Notes under the pieces: model-generated
Seen by the model: the letters and a program-made list of their open reading frames with translations, nothing else
The model's database searches: none
Told to the model about the DNA's origin: nothing
Shown here: positions 48,513 through 58,885 of the stretch, in pieces
How the letters are laid out: the number at the start of each line of letters is the position of its first letter
How positions within the stretch are numbered: position 1 is the first letter of the stretch
Source: Herbaspirillum sp. YR522
GTDB lineage: Bacteria > Pseudomonadota > Gammaproteobacteria > Burkholderiales > Burkholderiaceae_D
Reading direction: 5' to 3'
DNA length: 64,000 nucleotides
Assembly (NCBI RefSeq): GCF_000282575.1
Contig: NZ_AKJA01000117.1
Location: 17,449 to 81,448, forward strand
Translations under genes and position numbers: made by a program

Positions 48513-49681
48513 TGGGTGATGAAGGCTTCGGCACGGGCGCGCGCTGCCGCATCCTGCCCGAGCAGCGTGTCGATGTCGGTCGCGGCCTGGTTGGGCAGCG
48601 CATCCATGACCCGTTGATTCAATTGATCGATCATCCTGAACCCGATCCTGCGGTCGAGGAAGGCCTGCACCGCCACTTCGTTGGCGGCATTGAGCACCGC
48701 GGCCTGGGTACCGCCGGCGCGCAAGGCATCATACGCCAGTTCCAGGCACGGGAAGCGGCGCATGTCGGGCCGCGTGAAGCACAGTTGCGCCACCTGCGCC
48801 AGGTCCAGCGGCGCCACGCCCGAGGCGATCCGCTCGGGCCAGGCCAGCGCATGGGCGATCGGCGTGCGCATGTCGGGGTTGCCCATTTGCGCCAGCACCG
48901 AGCCGTCGGCGTACGAGACCATCGAATGGATCACGCTTTGCGGGTGGATCACTACCTCGATGCGATCGGCCGGGGCGCCGAACAGCCAGTGCGCCTCGAT
49001 CACTTCCAGGCCCTTGTTCATCATGGTCGCGGAGTCGACCGATATCTTGCGGCCCATGACCCACTTCGGATGGGCGACGGCCTCTTCCACCGTGACCGCA
49101 TGCAGCGTATCGACATCGCGCAGCAGGAAGGGACCGCCGGAGGCGGTCAACATGATCTTCTCGACCCCATGTGGCGCCAGGGCGCGCGAATAGGTTGCCG
49201 GCAGGCACTGGAAGATGGCGTTATGCTCGCTGTCGATCGGCAGCAGCGTGGCGCCATGCGCGGCCACCGCGTCCATCAGCAACTGGCCCGAGATGACCAA
49301 CGCTTCCTTGTTGGCCAGCAGGATCTTCTTGCCGGCGCGTGCCGCCGCCAGGGTCGAGGCCAGGCCGGCAGCGCCGACGATGGCCGCCATCACCATGTCG
49401 CAGCCGTCGGCGGCGGCAATGGCACACAGCGCCTGGGCACCATGGGCGACCTCGGTGCGCAGGCCCTTGCCCGCCAGCAACCGCGACAGCTCGACGGCGG
49501 CGGCGGCACCGCCGACCACCGCGACCTCGGGTCGGAAACGCTCGCACTGGGCGGCCAGCTCGGCCACCCGCGTATGGGCACTCAGTGCATGAACGCGATA
49601 ACGCTCGGGATGACGTGCAATCACGTCCAGCGTGGAAACACCGATGGACCCGGTGGATCCGAGAATACTGATGGACTGCAT
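48509..49681 (-). CDS. dxr: 1-deoxy-D-xylulose 5-phosphate reductoisomerase
   Basis: 390 residues from the ATG at 49681. The same frame remains open upstream to 50821 through cdsA, but the protein clearly begins at '[20 protein letters not shown]' with the NADPH-binding loop. Other motifs: '[12 protein letters not shown]', metal site '[12 protein letters not shown]', 'LTASGGPF', '[20 protein letters not shown]' and 'NAANEVAV'. It makes MEP, the committed step of isoprenoid synthesis, which feeds UppS nearby. Confidence 0.97.
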   Translation of the reverse strand: MQSISILGSTGSIGVSTLDVIARHPERYRVHALSAHTRVAELAAQCERFRPEVAVVGGAAAAVELSRLLAGKGLRTEVAHGAQALCAIAAADGCDMVMAAIVGAAGLASTLAAARAGKKILLANKEALVISGQLLMDAVAAHGATLLPIDSEHNAIFQCLPATYSRALAPHGVEKIMLTASGGPFLLRDVDTLHAVTVEEAVAHPKWVMGRKISVDSATMMNKGLEVIEAHWLFGAPADRIEVVIHPQSVIHSMVSYADGSVLAQMGNPDMRTPIAHALAWPERIASGVAPLDLAQVAQLCFTRPDMRRFPCLELAYDALRAGGTQAAVLNAANEVAVQAFLDRRIGFRMIDQLNQRVMDALPNQAATDIDTLLGQDAAARARAEAFITQ

Positions 49682-49710
49682 GGAAATTCCGGTTGGCCGG
49701 CCGGCGTCGC

Positions 49711-50538
49711 TCAAGGCGCCGCCAGCCACAGGTCGATCAGCGCCGCCAGCGGCAGCACCGGGATGAGCGCATCGATGCGATCGAGCACGCCGCCGTGGCC
49801 AGGCAGCAGGTTGCTGCTGTCCTTCATGCCGGCACGACGCTTGAGTTGCGATTCGAACAGGTCGCCCACCACGCTGGCGGCGGCCATCACGGTGAGCGCG
49901 GCCACGAAGCCCAGCCAGCCCCAGCGCTCGAACAGCCGATACTGGAAGGTCTCGCCCAGCCCGATCGACATCGCCACCGCAGCCGAGATGACCAGCACCG
50001 CAAGCCAGCCGCCGACGGCGCCTTCCCAGGACTTGCCAGGCGAAATGCTGGGCGCCAGCTTGTGGCGGCCGAAGCCCTTGCCGGCGAAATAGGCACCGAT
50101 ATCGGCCACCCAGACCACCGCCATGACCGACAGCAGGTACAGCGGCGCACGGTGGAACAGATCGACGATGGCCACGAAGCAACCCAGGATCGCCACCATG
50201 TAGCTGCCGTTGAGCAGGCGGTTCGAAAAAGCCTCGAACGGCGGCAACCCGAACCGCAGGCCGGGCACGAAACGGATCACCCACAGTGCCACGCACAGCA
50301 TGTAGAGCGAGCGCACGCTGGGCATGCCGCTGTAGAACAGGATCACCGCGAACACCAGCGTCCATAACACCGCCCACACCGCCGGGCGCGGGCTCTTGAA
50401 CAGCCTGAAGCACTCCCAGGCGCTGGCGGCGAAGAACACCAGCACCGCCATGGCGAATGCCGGGAAGAAATCGAAATACAGGATAGGCAACAGGATCGCC
50501 AGCAGGATCAACGCCGTGATGACACGCGTCTTGAGCAT
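49711..50538 (-). CDS. cdsA: Phosphatidate cytidylyltransferase
   Basis: 275 residues from the ATG at 50538, which overlaps the uppS stop (TGATG). A multi-helix inner-membrane protein with the CDP-DAG synthase signature near the C-terminus: '[20 protein letters not shown]' in part, '[20 protein letters not shown]' and '[14 protein letters not shown]'. It converts phosphatidic acid and CTP to CDP-diacylglycerol, the branch point for phospholipids. Confidence 0.97.
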   Translation of the reverse strand: MLKTRVITALILLAILLPILYFDFFPAFAMAVLVFFAASAWECFRLFKSPRPAVWAVLWTLVFAVILFYSGMPSVRSLYMLCVALWVIRFVPGLRFGLPPFEAFSNRLLNGSYMVAILGCFVAIVDLFHRAPLYLLSVMAVVWVADIGAYFAGKGFGRHKLAPSISPGKSWEGAVGGWLAVLVISAAVAMSIGLGETFQYRLFERWGWLGFVAALTVMAAASVVGDLFESQLKRRAGMKDSSNLLPGHGGVLDRIDALIPVLPLAALIDLWLAAP

Positions 50539-51296
50539 CAGGAAGCCTTTTTCTGGTCCAGTACCTGGGCACTGGTGCGCCCGAAGCGGCGCTCGCGTTG
50601 TTGATAGGAGGCAATGGCCAGGTCCAGCGCGCGCGCGTCGAAGTCGGGCCAGAAGGTGTCGGTGAAGTACAGTTCGCTGTACGCCAGTTGCCACAACAGG
50701 AAGTTGGAGATTCGCTGCTCGCCGCCGGTGCGGATGAACAGGTCCGGCTCGGGCGCATAGGCCATGGCCAGGTAAGGAGCCAGCTCTGCCTCGGAGAAGT
50801 CGCTGGCGCCCGGGTTGGCACGGATCATCTTGCCGACCGCCTGCATGACGTCCCAGCGGCCGCCGTAGTTGGCGCAGACCGTCAGGGTCAGGCGCGAGTT
50901 GCCGGCCGTTTGCGCCTCGGCCCGCACGGCCATCTCCTGCAGCTTGGGATCGAAACGGCTCATGTCGCCGACGATCCTCAGGCGAATCCCGTTGACTGCC
51001 ATCTTGCCCACCTCGCGCTCGAGTACCGTCATGAACAGCCGCATCAGCACCGACACTTCATCGGCCGGGCGGCGCCAGTTCTCGGAACTGAACGCAAACA
51101 GGGTCAGGAACTCCACGCCGCGCACGGCGCAGGCCTCGACGATCTCGCGCACGGCGTCCACGCCCTTGGCATGGCCGGCCACGCGCGGCAGGAAACGCTT
51201 GGTTGCCCAACGTCCGTTGCCGTCCATGATGATGGCAACATGACGCGGAACCGCGGATATGTCCGGAACCGCAAGAGTTGAGCTTTGATGCTTCAT
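50538..51296 (-). CDS. uppS: Undecaprenyl diphosphate synthase
   Basis: 252 residues, cis-prenyltransferase: '[20 protein letters not shown]' with catalytic Asp about residue 25, '[14 protein letters not shown]', '[10 protein letters not shown]', and '[20 protein letters not shown]' (quoted from the family block). It makes the C55 lipid carrier for peptidoglycan and LPS. It lies after frr with a 190-base gap in which I see no clear element. Confidence 0.98.
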   Translation of the reverse strand: MKHQSSTLAVPDISAVPRHVAIIMDGNGRWATKRFLPRVAGHAKGVDAVREIVEACAVRGVEFLTLFAFSSENWRRPADEVSVLMRLFMTVLEREVGKMAVNGIRLRIVGDMSRFDPKLQEMAVRAEAQTAGNSRLTLTVCANYGGRWDVMQAVGKMIRANPGASDFSEAELAPYLAMAYAPEPDLFIRTGGEQRISNFLLWQLAYSELYFTDTFWPDFDARALDLAIASYQQRERRFGRTSAQVLDQKKAS

Positions 51297-51486
51297 GAAT
51301 ATTATTTAGTGCCTTATTGCCCTGGTGCCAGGATGGCATATGTCACGCCATGGTAGCGGGCCGCGGACGCTTTGACAAACCATCTGCACAAACGGCAAAC
51401 CACCGGCAGACGCGCGCCCTGCGGATGGGACGGCAGGCCGCGGGCATGAGCGCCCCACCCTTGCCGGCCCGGAACCTGCGACGACG

Positions 51487-52047
51487 TCACACCGTCATCA
51501 CTTCCTTTTCCTTTTCGCCGACCAGCTTGTCGATCTCGGCGACGAACCTGTCGGTCAGCTTCTGGATGTCGTCCTGGCCGCGACGCTCGTCGTCTTCCGA
51601 TGCGACCTTGTCCTTGACCAGCTTCTTCAAGGCCTCGTTGCCGTCGCGACGGATGTTGCGCACCGCGATCTTGGCGTCTTCGGCCTCGTTCTTGACCAGC
51701 TTGACCATTTCCTTGCGACGTTCTTCGGTCAGCGCCGGCATCGGCACGCGAATCAGCTCGCCATGGGTGGCCGGGTTCAGGCCCAGGTCGGCCTCGCGAA
51801 TGGCCTTCTCGATGACCGCCACCATTTTCTTCTCGTACGGCTGCACGCCGATGGTACGAGCGTCGATCAGGGTCAGGTTGGCCACCTGCGACAGCCCGGT
51901 GCTGCTACCGTAGTAATCGACCGTGACCTGGTCCAGCAGGCCGGTGTGGGCGCGACCGGTGCGCACCTTGGCCAGGTTGGCCTTGAGCTGGTCGATCGAC
52001 TTGCTCATTTTCTGTTCACTATTTTTCTTGACGTCAGCGACACTCAT
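51487..52047 (-). CDS. frr: Ribosome recycling factor
   Basis: 186 residues, full-length RRF: '[19 protein letters not shown]' at the N-terminus, '[20 protein letters not shown]' and '[20 protein letters not shown]' in the middle, and charged C-terminal helices. It splits post-termination ribosomes with EF-G. It is preceded by pyrH across a 151-base gap with a hairpin. Confidence 0.98.
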   Translation of the reverse strand: MSVADVKKNSEQKMSKSIDQLKANLAKVRTGRAHTGLLDQVTVDYYGSSTGLSQVANLTLIDARTIGVQPYEKKMVAVIEKAIREADLGLNPATHGELIRVPMPALTEERRKEMVKLVKNEAEDAKIAVRNIRRDGNEALKKLVKDKVASEDDERRGQDDIQKLTDRFVAEIDKLVGEKEKEVMTV

Positions 52048-52150
52048 GCTGCTCTCCTAACTTGATGCGGTAGAAACTCATCTTCGATTCCGGCGACCGG
52101 AACGCAGATGCAAACGAAAAATGCCGACATGGCCGGCGCATTGTAACGCC

Positions 52151-52178
52151 TGACGCCCCGATCACGGGGCCGGCGTCA
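52151..52178 (-). other. Hairpin between pyrH and frr
   Basis: TGACG and CGTCA arms enclose CCCCG-ATCA-CGGGG, making a 5+5 bp stem with a 4-base bulge, 20 bases after the pyrH stop. No T-run follows. A TACAAT just beyond (52140-52145, minus strand) could be a -10 for frr, but no good -35 is seen. Confidence 0.45.
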
Positions 52179-52198
52179 CCTGCCAATCCCGATCAGGC

Positions 52199-52915
52199 TC
52201 AGACGTGGACCAGGGTCCCTTCGTCCTCGCCCATCACGACGCGCTTCAAGGCACCGGGCTTGACGATCGAAAACACCTTGATCGGCAGCTTCTGATCGCG
52301 ACACAGCGCAAAGGCGGTCGCATCCATCACTTGCAGGTGCTTGGAAATGGCCTCGTCGAACGAGATCGACGAATAACGGGTGGCGGTCGGATCCTTCTTG
52401 GGATCGGCGGTATAGACGCCGTCGACCTTGGTGGCCTTGAGCACGATCTGGGCACCGATCTCCGAACCGCGCAATGCCGCTGCGGTATCGGTGGTGAAGA
52501 AAGGGTTGCCGGTACCGGCGGCAAACACCACGACCTTGCCTTCTTCGAGGTATTGCAGCGCCTTGGGGCGGACGTAGGGCTCGACCACCTGTTCGATGCC
52601 GATGGCCGACATCACGCGAGCGGTCAGGCCGGCCTGGCGCATGGCGTCGGCCAGTGCCAGCGAATTCATGACAGTGGCCAGCATGCCCATGTAGTCGGCC
52701 GTGGCGCGATCCATGCCCTGGGCGCCAGGGGCAACGCCACGGAAGATGTTGCCGCCACCGATGACGATGGCCAGCTCGATACCCAGATTACTGATTTCTG
52801 CCACATCCGCGACCATGCGTTCGATGGTCGCGCGATTGATACCGTAGGCGTCGTCGCCCATCAGTGCTTCGCCGGAGAGTTTGAGGAGTACGCGCTTATA
52901 GGCAGGTGTTGTCAT
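52199..52915 (-). CDS. pyrH: UMP kinase
   Basis: 238 residues from the ATG at 52915, which begins '[20 protein letters not shown]' with the conserved 'KLSGEAL'. The longer open frame upstream has no family similarity. Also '[12 protein letters not shown]', '[15 protein letters not shown]' and '[15 protein letters not shown]'. It phosphorylates UMP to UDP. It is downstream of tsf behind a strong terminator, so it probably has its own promoter in the 264-base gap. Confidence 0.98.
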   Translation of the reverse strand: MTTPAYKRVLLKLSGEALMGDDAYGINRATIERMVADVAEISNLGIELAIVIGGGNIFRGVAPGAQGMDRATADYMGMLATVMNSLALADAMRQAGLTARVMSAIGIEQVVEPYVRPKALQYLEEGKVVVFAAGTGNPFFTTDTAAALRGSEIGAQIVLKATKVDGVYTADPKKDPTATRYSSISFDEAISKHLQVMDATAFALCRDQKLPIKVFSIVKPGALKRVVMGEDEGTLVHV

Positions 52916-53142
52916 TGCAGGGCTCCGTGTTCTATCCGATTTGAAATGCTTTGAATGGCCCGCTTGGGATAGCTCGCGATGGCGAACGGCGCGGTTCGCC
53001 GCGAAAAACCAGCGGACACTTGCTTGATTGTACTGCTGCGCCAAACGACTTCGTTCGCATCGTCAGTCATTGCCTGACCGAGTGGATCGGACAAGCCCTG
53101 ACGATAGATGCGGCCCAGCTCGAAAGTTCCGGAGACGGGCTT

Positions 53143-53169
53143 AAAAAAACGGGCCTCTCGGCCCGCTTT
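53143..53169 (-). terminator. Intrinsic terminator after tsf
   Basis: On the minus strand GCGGGCC-GAGA-GGCCCGT is followed by seven T. It is a textbook stem, T-run and tetraloop, starting about 11 bases after the tsf stop. Confidence 0.92.
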
Positions 53170-53179
53170 CTTGTCACGC

Positions 53180-54067
53180 TTACTGTGCCTGCTTTGCCGC
53201 AGCCACCTGCGCTGCCACTTCGGCAGCAAAGTCATCCTGCTTCTTCTCGATGCCTTCGCCGACCACGTACATGACAAATGCCTTCACGTTCGAGTTGGTC
53301 GCCTTGAGCATCTGTTCGACGCTTTGCTTGTCGTTCTTCACGAAAGCCTGGTTGAACAAGGACACTTCCTTGAGGTACTTCTGCACCGAACCTTCGACCA
53401 TCTTGGCGGCGATATCGGCTGGCTTGCCGGATTCGGCCGCCTTCAGGGTTGCCACCGAACGCTCCTTGGCGATCAGGTCGGCCGGAACTTGCTCGGACGA
53501 CAATGCCACCGGCTTCATGGCGGCGATGTGCATGGCCACATCCTTGCCGACCTGGTCGTCGGCACCATCGAATTCGACCACCACGCCGATGCGGGTGCCG
53601 TGCAGGTACGACGCCAGCTTGGCCGAGGTCTCGAAGCGCTGGAAGCGACGGATCGACATGTTTTCGCCGATACGGCCGATCAGTTCGGTACGCACTTCTT
53701 CCAGGGTACGACCATCGGGCAGCTTGGCTGCTGCCAGCGCGGCCAGGTCGGCCGGGTTGGCCTCGACCACCAGCTTGGCGGCGGCGTCGACCAGCGCGAT
53801 GAATTCATCGTTCTTGGTCACGAAGTCGGTTTCACAGTTGACTTCGACCAGCGCGCCGACGTTGCCGGCGATGTAGGTTGCCACCACGCCTTCGGCGGTG
53901 ATGCGCGAGGAGGCCTTGGAGGCCTTGCTGCCCAGCTTGACGCGCAGCAGCTCTTCGGCCTTGACCATGTCGCCGTCGGCTTCGGTCAGTGCCTTCTTGC
54001 ATTCCATCATCGGCGCATCGGTCTTTGCGCGCAGTTCGCCTACCATTGCTGCAGTAATTGCCGCCAT
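53180..54067 (-). CDS. tsf: Elongation factor Ts
   Basis: 295 residues. The N-terminal UBA-like domain and conserved '[19 protein letters not shown]' are followed by the core with '[14 protein letters not shown]'-type block (EVNCETDFV). It exchanges GDP on EF-Tu. It follows rpsB with a 129-base gap holding a terminator-like structure, so expression may be lower than rpsB. Confidence 0.98.
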   Translation of the reverse strand: MAAITAAMVGELRAKTDAPMMECKKALTEADGDMVKAEELLRVKLGSKASKASSRITAEGVVATYIAGNVGALVEVNCETDFVTKNDEFIALVDAAAKLVVEANPADLAALAAAKLPDGRTLEEVRTELIGRIGENMSIRRFQRFETSAKLASYLHGTRIGVVVEFDGADDQVGKDVAMHIAAMKPVALSSEQVPADLIAKERSVATLKAAESGKPADIAAKMVEGSVQKYLKEVSLFNQAFVKNDKQSVEQMLKATNSNVKAFVMYVVGEGIEKKQDDFAAEVAAQVAAAKQAQ

Positions 54068-54129
54068 ATTCGTTCTCCTGACTGGGACGCGCCGCCACGG
54101 GCGACGCGAGTGAAACTAGAAAATTGACT

Positions 54130-54172
54130 CAAAAAAAAGGGGCCACCGCGTGTTCCGCTGTCACCCCTTTTT
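54130..54172 (-). terminator. Terminator-like stem between rpsB and tsf (possible attenuator)
   Basis: On the minus strand GGGG and CCCC arms with an inner imperfect CAGCG/CGCGG stem are followed by eight T. It is weaker than the stem after tsf. Partial termination would set the S2 to EF-Ts ratio. The structure is visible; its strength is inferred. Confidence 0.6.
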
Positions 54173-54196
54173 GTGCTGCCTCAGCGAAAAAGCAGA

Positions 54197-54940
54197 TTAT
54201 GCCTGCTCGCTGACCTCGACGAATTCGTCGCCCTTGACTGCTTCAACCACGTCGTTGACGGCGTTGGCACGGCCTTCCAGGACCGCATCGGCGATGCCGC
54301 GTGCGTACAGTGCGATGGCCTTGGCCGAGTCGTCGTTACCCGGGATGATGTAGTTCACGCCTTCTGGCGAGTGGTTGGTATCGACCACGCCGATGACCGG
54401 GATGCCCAGCTTGGCGGCTTCGGTGATGGCGCCCTTGTGGTAGCCGACGTCGATGACGAAGATGGCGTCAGGAATGCCGCCCATGTCCTTGATGCCGCCG
54501 ATGGACTTCTGCAGCTTTTCCAGTTCGCGACGGAACAGCAGGCCTTCCTTCTTCGACAGCTTCTCGACCGAACCGTCTTCGATCGACGCTTCCATGTCCT
54601 TCAGGCGCTTGATCGAGGTCTTGATGGTCTTGAAGTTGGTCAGCATGCCACCCAGCCAGCGCTGGTCGACGAAAGGCACGCCTGCGCGCTGGGCTTCGCC
54701 AGCCAGGATTTCACGTGCCTGGCGCTTGGTGCCGACGAACAGGATGGTGCCGCGGTTGGACGACAGTTGACGAACGTACTTGGTCGCCTCCTGGAACAGG
54801 CCCAGGGTCTTTTCCAGGTTGACGATGTGGATCTTGTTGCGGTGACCGAAGATGAACGGTGCCATCTTTGGGTTCCAGAAACGGGTTTGGTGACCGAAGT
54901 GGACACCGGCTTCCAGCATTTCGCGCATTGTGACAGACAT
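54197..54940 (-). CDS. rpsB: 30S ribosomal protein S2
   Basis: 247 residues from the ATG at 54940 (GGAGAA upstream), beginning '[20 protein letters not shown]', the standard S2 start. The open frame runs on upstream, but that is leader sequence. Blocks '[14 protein letters not shown]', '[17 protein letters not shown]' and '[20 protein letters not shown]' are typical. A long leader (about 195 bases) from the promoter at 55142-55170 could carry S2 autoregulation. Confidence 0.98.
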   Translation of the reverse strand: MSVTMREMLEAGVHFGHQTRFWNPKMAPFIFGHRNKIHIVNLEKTLGLFQEATKYVRQLSSNRGTILFVGTKRQAREILAGEAQRAGVPFVDQRWLGGMLTNFKTIKTSIKRLKDMEASIEDGSVEKLSKKEGLLFRRELEKLQKSIGGIKDMGGIPDAIFVIDVGYHKGAITEAAKLGIPVIGVVDTNHSPEGVNYIIPGNDDSAKAIALYARGIADAVLEGRANAVNDVVEAVKGDEFVEVSEQA

Positions 54941-55141
54941 GAATTTCTCCAGGGTTTGGTCTGGAATCCGCTCGGTCATCCGGCATGGGCCGGACACCCT
55001 TTGGCGAACGGATTCGCGTTTCAAGTGATGTTGCTCTATGGATACTGCGTACTTCCCGAGCCCTGCCTGCACGCGCCGTTGCTTGCGCAACAACCCGCAT
55101 CCGGCCTTGACCTCGCCAACCCGATTTCAGGTTAGCCCGGC

Positions 55142-55170
55142 ATTGTACTCAAGTGCACCATTTTGTTCAA
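55142..55170 (-). promoter_or_regulatory. rpsB promoter
   Basis: On the minus strand TTGAAC (55165-55170), a 17-base spacer, then TACAAT (55142-55147): four and five matches to consensus with ideal spacing. Transcription would begin near 55135. Confidence 0.75.
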
Positions 55171-55246
55171 GGGGTATGACAAGACGGAAACGATCCGGCG
55201 GCGACGCCCGTCGTCGCGCATCCGCCGCCTGCGTGCGGCATGGCGC

Positions 55247-55276
55247 CCGACACGCAGCGGGCGTCTCGACTATAAT
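55247..55276 (+). promoter_or_regulatory. map promoter
   Basis: A perfect TATAAT at 55271-55276, with CCGACA (55247-55252) 18 bases upstream as a partial -35. The start site would be about 30 bases before the map ATG. Confidence 0.6.
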
Positions 55277-55313
55277 TCGGCTTTGACGTTCTACAACGAA
55301 TTGCGACTGAATC

Positions 55314-56138
55314 ATGAGTAACATCATCATCAAGACTGCGGCCGACATCGAGGGCATGCGCATCGCCGGTCGCCTGGCCGCGGAGGTACTCGACTACATC
55401 ACGCTGTTTGTCAAGCCGGGCGTCACCACCGCCGAGCTCGACCGCCTGTGCCACGAGTACATGACCAACGTCCAGGACAGCATCCCGGCTCCGCTCAACT
55501 ACTGCCCGCCGGGCTACACGCCCTACCCCAAGGCCGTGTGCACCTCGATCAACGACGTGATCTGCCATGGCATTCCCAGCGACAAGGTACTCAAGAGCGG
55601 CGACGCCCTCAATATCGACGTCACCATCATCAAGAACGGCTACCACGGCGACACCAGCCGCATGTTCTTCGTCGGCCCGCCGTCGATCCTGGCGCGCCGC
55701 CTGACCGAGATCACCTACGAATGCATGTGGCTGGGCATCAGCAAGATCAGGCCGGGCGCCCACCTGGGCGACATCGGCCACGTCATCCAGCAGCATGCCG
55801 AGAAGGCCGGCTACAGCGTGGTGCGCGAGTTCTGCGGCCATGGCATCGGCCAGGTGTTCCACGAGGAGCCGCAGGTCTTGCACTATGGCCGCCCCGGCAC
55901 CCTCGATGTATTGCAGCCAGGCATGATCTTCACGGTCGAGCCGATGATCAACGCCGGTCGCCGCGAGATCAAGGAAATGCCCGACGGCTGGACCATCAAG
56001 ACCAAGGACCGCAGCCTGTCGGCGCAATGGGAACATACCGTGCTGGTCACCGAGACCGGCTACGAGATCCTGACGGTGTCGCCCGGCATGCCGGCGCCGC
56101 CGGCCTTCATTGCGCAGCCGGCGAGCATCGCCGCCTGA
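55314..56138 (+). CDS. map: Methionine aminopeptidase, type I
   Basis: 274 residues, pita-bread fold. All metal ligands are visible: Asp pair in 'NIDVTIIKNGYHGDTSRMFF', His in 'EFCGHGIGQVFHEEP', Glu in 'IFTVEPMI' and Glu in 'QWEHTVLV'. It removes the initiator Met from nascent proteins. The C-terminal tail is short and Ala/Pro-rich. It is divergent from rpsB and upstream of glnD, the usual proteobacterial setting. Confidence 0.98.
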   Translation: MSNIIIKTAADIEGMRIAGRLAAEVLDYITLFVKPGVTTAELDRLCHEYMTNVQDSIPAPLNYCPPGYTPYPKAVCTSINDVICHGIPSDKVLKSGDALNIDVTIIKNGYHGDTSRMFFVGPPSILARRLTEITYECMWLGISKIRPGAHLGDIGHVIQQHAEKAGYSVVREFCGHGIGQVFHEEPQVLHYGRPGTLDVLQPGMIFTVEPMINAGRREIKEMPDGWTIKTKDRSLSAQWEHTVLVTETGYEILTVSPGMPAPPAFIAQPASIAA

Positions 56139-56142
56139 GTCG

Positions 56143-56179
56143 GGCCCAGGCCGTCGTGCGGGGGCACGCGACCTGGGCC
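56143..56179 (+). other. Hairpin with CCTGGG repeats ahead of glnD
   Basis: GGCCCAGG (56143-56150) pairs with CCTGGGCC (56172-56179), with an inner CGTGC/GCACG stem. The 3' arm is part of a CCTGGG hexamer repeated three times up to the glnD ATG at 56191, so alternative pairings are possible close to the start codon. Confidence 0.5.
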
Positions 56180-56190
56180 TGGGCCTGGGC

Positions 56191-58800
56191 ATGAAACCTG
56201 CTAATACGGCCGCGCCCTCTCCGCTGCCTTCACTCCTCTACACGCCGATGCCCAACCTCGCCGTCACGCTCAAGAAACGACTCAAGCTGGCTCGCCAGCA
56301 GGTCATCGACACGTTCCAGTCCAACCACAAGCCGGAGCAACTGCTGAGCCAGTTGCGGCGCAATGTCGACGAGGCGCTGGGCGAAGCCTGGCGGGCGCTG
56401 GACATGCCGGCCGACGCCGCGCTGGTGGCGGTGGGCGGCTACGGACGGGGCGAGCTGTTTCCGCATTCCGACGTCGATGTGCTGGTGCTGCTGGCGCACG
56501 CGCCCGATGCCGCGGAAAAGGAAAGACTCGAGACCCTGGTGCAACTGTTCTGGGATATCGGGCTCGAGATCGGCCACAGCATCCGCACCATCGACGAATG
56601 CATCGATGAATCGGCGGCCGACATCACGGTCCAGACCAGCCTGCTGGAAGCGCGGCTGGTCTGCGGCAACCGCGTGCTGTTCAAGCAATTGCAGGAGCGC
56701 TACCACGCGGCCCTCGACCCGCTGGCCTTCTTCCAGGCCAAGACCCTGGAAATGCGCCAGCGCCACATCAAGTACGAAGACACCCCGTACAGCCTGGAAC
56801 CCAATTGCAAGGAAAGCCCGGGCGGCCTGCGCGACCTGCAGGTGATCCTGTGGGTGGCGCGTGCGGCCGGACTGGGCGATTCGTGGACCAGGCTGGCCGA
56901 GCACGGCATGCTCACCGCCACCGAAGCGCGCCAGCTGCGCCAGAAGGAACGCGCCTTCAAGGACATCCGGATCCGCCTGCACATCTATACCGGGCGCCGC
57001 GAAGACCGGCTGGTGTTCGATATCCAGACCCCGATCGCCGAGACCTTCGGCTTCAAGACCACCGACACCCGCCGCGCCAGCGAATACCTGATGCAACGCT
57101 ATTACTGGGCGGCCAAGGCGGTGGTGCAGCTCAACACCATCCTGCTGCAGAACATCGAGGGCCACCTGTTTCCGCAGCAGATCGTGCCCAAGCGCATCAA
57201 CGACCGCTTCAACGAAGTCAACGGCTTCGTCGACATCGCCCATGACGACGTGTTCGAGCAGACGCCGTCGGCCATGCTGGAGGTGTTCCTGGTGCGCTCG
57301 CAGCACCCCGAGCTCAAGGACCTCTCGGCGCGCACCATGCGCGCCCTGTGGCATGCCCGCTTCAAGATCGACAACGCGTTTCGCAACAACCCCGAGAACC
57401 ATCGCCTGTTCATGCAGATCATGCAGGGCAAGCGCGGCATCATCCATGCCCTGCGCGGCATGAACGCCTCCAGCGTGCTGGGGCGCTACCTGCCCAATTT
57501 CCGGCATATCGTGGGCCAGATGCAGCATGACCTGTTCCACGTCTATACGGTCGACCAGCACATCCTGATGGTGGTGCGCAACGTGCGCCGCTTCACCATG
57601 AGCGAGCATGCCCACGAATATCCGTTCTGCAGCCAGTTGATGGCCAACTTCGGCCAGCCGTGGGTCCTGTACGTGGCTGCGCTGTTCCACGACATCGCCA
57701 AGGGACGCGGCGGCGACCACTCGACCCTGGGCATGGTCGATGCCCGCCAGTTCTGCCAGCAGCACGGCATCTCGGAAGAAAACACCGAGCTCATCGTGTT
57801 CCTGGTCGAACGCCACTTGGCCATGTCGCACGTGGCGCAGAAGCAGGACCTGTCGGACCCCGAGGTGATCGCCCAGTTTGCCCGGCTGGTCGGCGACGAA
57901 CGCCACCTGACGGCGCTCTACCTGCTGACCGTGGCCGACATCCGCGGCACCAGCCCCAAGGTATGGAACGCCTGGAAGGGCAAGCTGCTGGAAGACCTCT
58001 ATCGCATGACCCTGCGGGCGCTGGGCGGCGAGGCGCCGTCGGCCGACCGCGAACTGAAGAACACCCAGCAGGAAGCGATCAAGACCTTGCGCCTGTATGG
58101 CTTGCCGGCCGACGCCCATGTGCAGTTCTGGAAGCAGCTCGACGTGGCCTACTTCCTGCGTCACGACGCCTCCGATATCGCCTGGCAGACGCGCTGCTTC
58201 CACGACAAGATCGACAGCGCCGTGCCGCTGGTGCGATGCCGCCTGGCCCCCATCGGCGAAGGCGTGCAGGTAGCCGTCTACACGCCCGACCAGCCAGACC
58301 TGTTTGCCCGCATCTGCAGCTATTTCGACCAGAAGAACTTCAGCATCTTCGATGCCAAGATCCACACCACGCAGAAGAACTACGCGCTCGACGCGTTCCT
58401 GATCAACGCGCCCGTGTTCGCCAAGAACTACCGCGACATCATCAACCTCATCGAGCACGAACTGGCGCAACTGCTGCAGTCGAGCACCGGGCTGCCGCCG
58501 CCGTCGAAGGCGCGATTGTCGCGCCTGTCGCGCACCTTCCCGGTCAATCCGTCGGTCGACCTGCGGCCCGACGAGCGCGGCCAGTACTACCTGCTGTCGG
58601 TGTCGGCCAACGACCGCGCCGGACTGCTCTATTCGATTTCCAATGTGCTGGCCAAGTACCGCATCAACCTGCATACCGCCAAGGTGATGACGCTGGGCGA
58701 GCGGGTCGAGGACGTGTTCCTGATCGACGGGCCGGGCCTGTCCCAGGCACGCATCCAGATCATGCTCGAAACCGATCTGCTGCAGACACTGCGCATCTGA
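56191..58800 (+). CDS. glnD: Bifunctional uridylyltransferase/uridylyl-removing enzyme GlnD
   Basis: 869 residues from the ATG at 56191; the ATG at 56248 ('MPNLAVTLKKRLKL') is an equally possible start. The nucleotidyltransferase domain has 'VGGYGRGELFPHSDVDVLVL', the HD domain has 'LFHDIAKGRGGDHS', and two ACT domains form the C-terminus ('VAVYTPDQPDLFARICSYFD', 'LLSVSANDRAGLLYSISNVL'). It senses glutamine and adds or removes UMP on PII proteins to control nitrogen assimilation. Confidence 0.96.
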   Translation: MKPANTAAPSPLPSLLYTPMPNLAVTLKKRLKLARQQVIDTFQSNHKPEQLLSQLRRNVDEALGEAWRALDMPADAALVAVGGYGRGELFPHSDVDVLVLLAHAPDAAEKERLETLVQLFWDIGLEIGHSIRTIDECIDESAADITVQTSLLEARLVCGNRVLFKQLQERYHAALDPLAFFQAKTLEMRQRHIKYEDTPYSLEPNCKESPGGLRDLQVILWVARAAGLGDSWTRLAEHGMLTATEARQLRQKERAFKDIRIRLHIYTGRREDRLVFDIQTPIAETFGFKTTDTRRASEYLMQRYYWAAKAVVQLNTILLQNIEGHLFPQQIVPKRINDRFNEVNGFVDIAHDDVFEQTPSAMLEVFLVRSQHPELKDLSARTMRALWHARFKIDNAFRNNPENHRLFMQIMQGKRGIIHALRGMNASSVLGRYLPNFRHIVGQMQHDLFHVYTVDQHILMVVRNVRRFTMSEHAHEYPFCSQLMANFGQPWVLYVAALFHDIAKGRGGDHSTLGMVDARQFCQQHGISEENTELIVFLVERHLAMSHVAQKQDLSDPEVIAQFARLVGDERHLTALYLLTVADIRGTSPKVWNAWKGKLLEDLYRMTLRALGGEAPSADRELKNTQQEAIKTLRLYGLPADAHVQFWKQLDVAYFLRHDASDIAWQTRCFHDKIDSAVPLVRCRLAPIGEGVQVAVYTPDQPDLFARICSYFDQKNFSIFDAKIHTTQKNYALDAFLINAPVFAKNYRDIINLIEHELAQLLQSSTGLPPPSKARLSRLSRTFPVNPSVDLRPDERGQYYLLSVSANDRAGLLYSISNVLAKYRINLHTAKVMTLGERVEDVFLIDGPGLSQARIQIMLETDLLQTLRI

Positions 58801-58823
58801 GCCGTTAACATTTACAATCCCGG

Positions 58824-58848
58824 GCGCCGGCGTCGCAGCCGGCCTTTT
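58824..58848 (+). terminator. Weak terminator-like stem after glnD
   Basis: GCCGGC-GTCGCA-GCCGGC followed by CTTTT, in the 85-base glnD-rluF gap. The T-run is short, so read-through into the pseudouridine synthase gene is likely. Confidence 0.4.
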
Positions 58849-58885
58849 CCATCCCCATTCACACCCGTTTCACGCAAGGCAAGCC

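Larger units (their letters stand above)
54941..55313. promoter_or_regulatory. Divergent rpsB/map control region
   Basis: A 373-base gap between rpsB (minus) and map (plus). It holds one good promoter in each direction, listed separately, and the rpsB leader of about 195 bases. No gene is supported here. Confidence 0.6.

Noticed and set aside
49682..50821. Upstream extension of the dxr frame giving a 770-residue protein
   Set aside because: The extension reads through cdsA in another frame; the real protein starts at the NADPH-binding motif (49681).
56230..58674. A minus-strand frame of 814 codons opposite glnD
   Set aside because: It is the mirror of glnD's codon bias, with no recognisable motif. 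Similar long antisense frames oppose ppsA, bamA, guaA and the ABC transporter.
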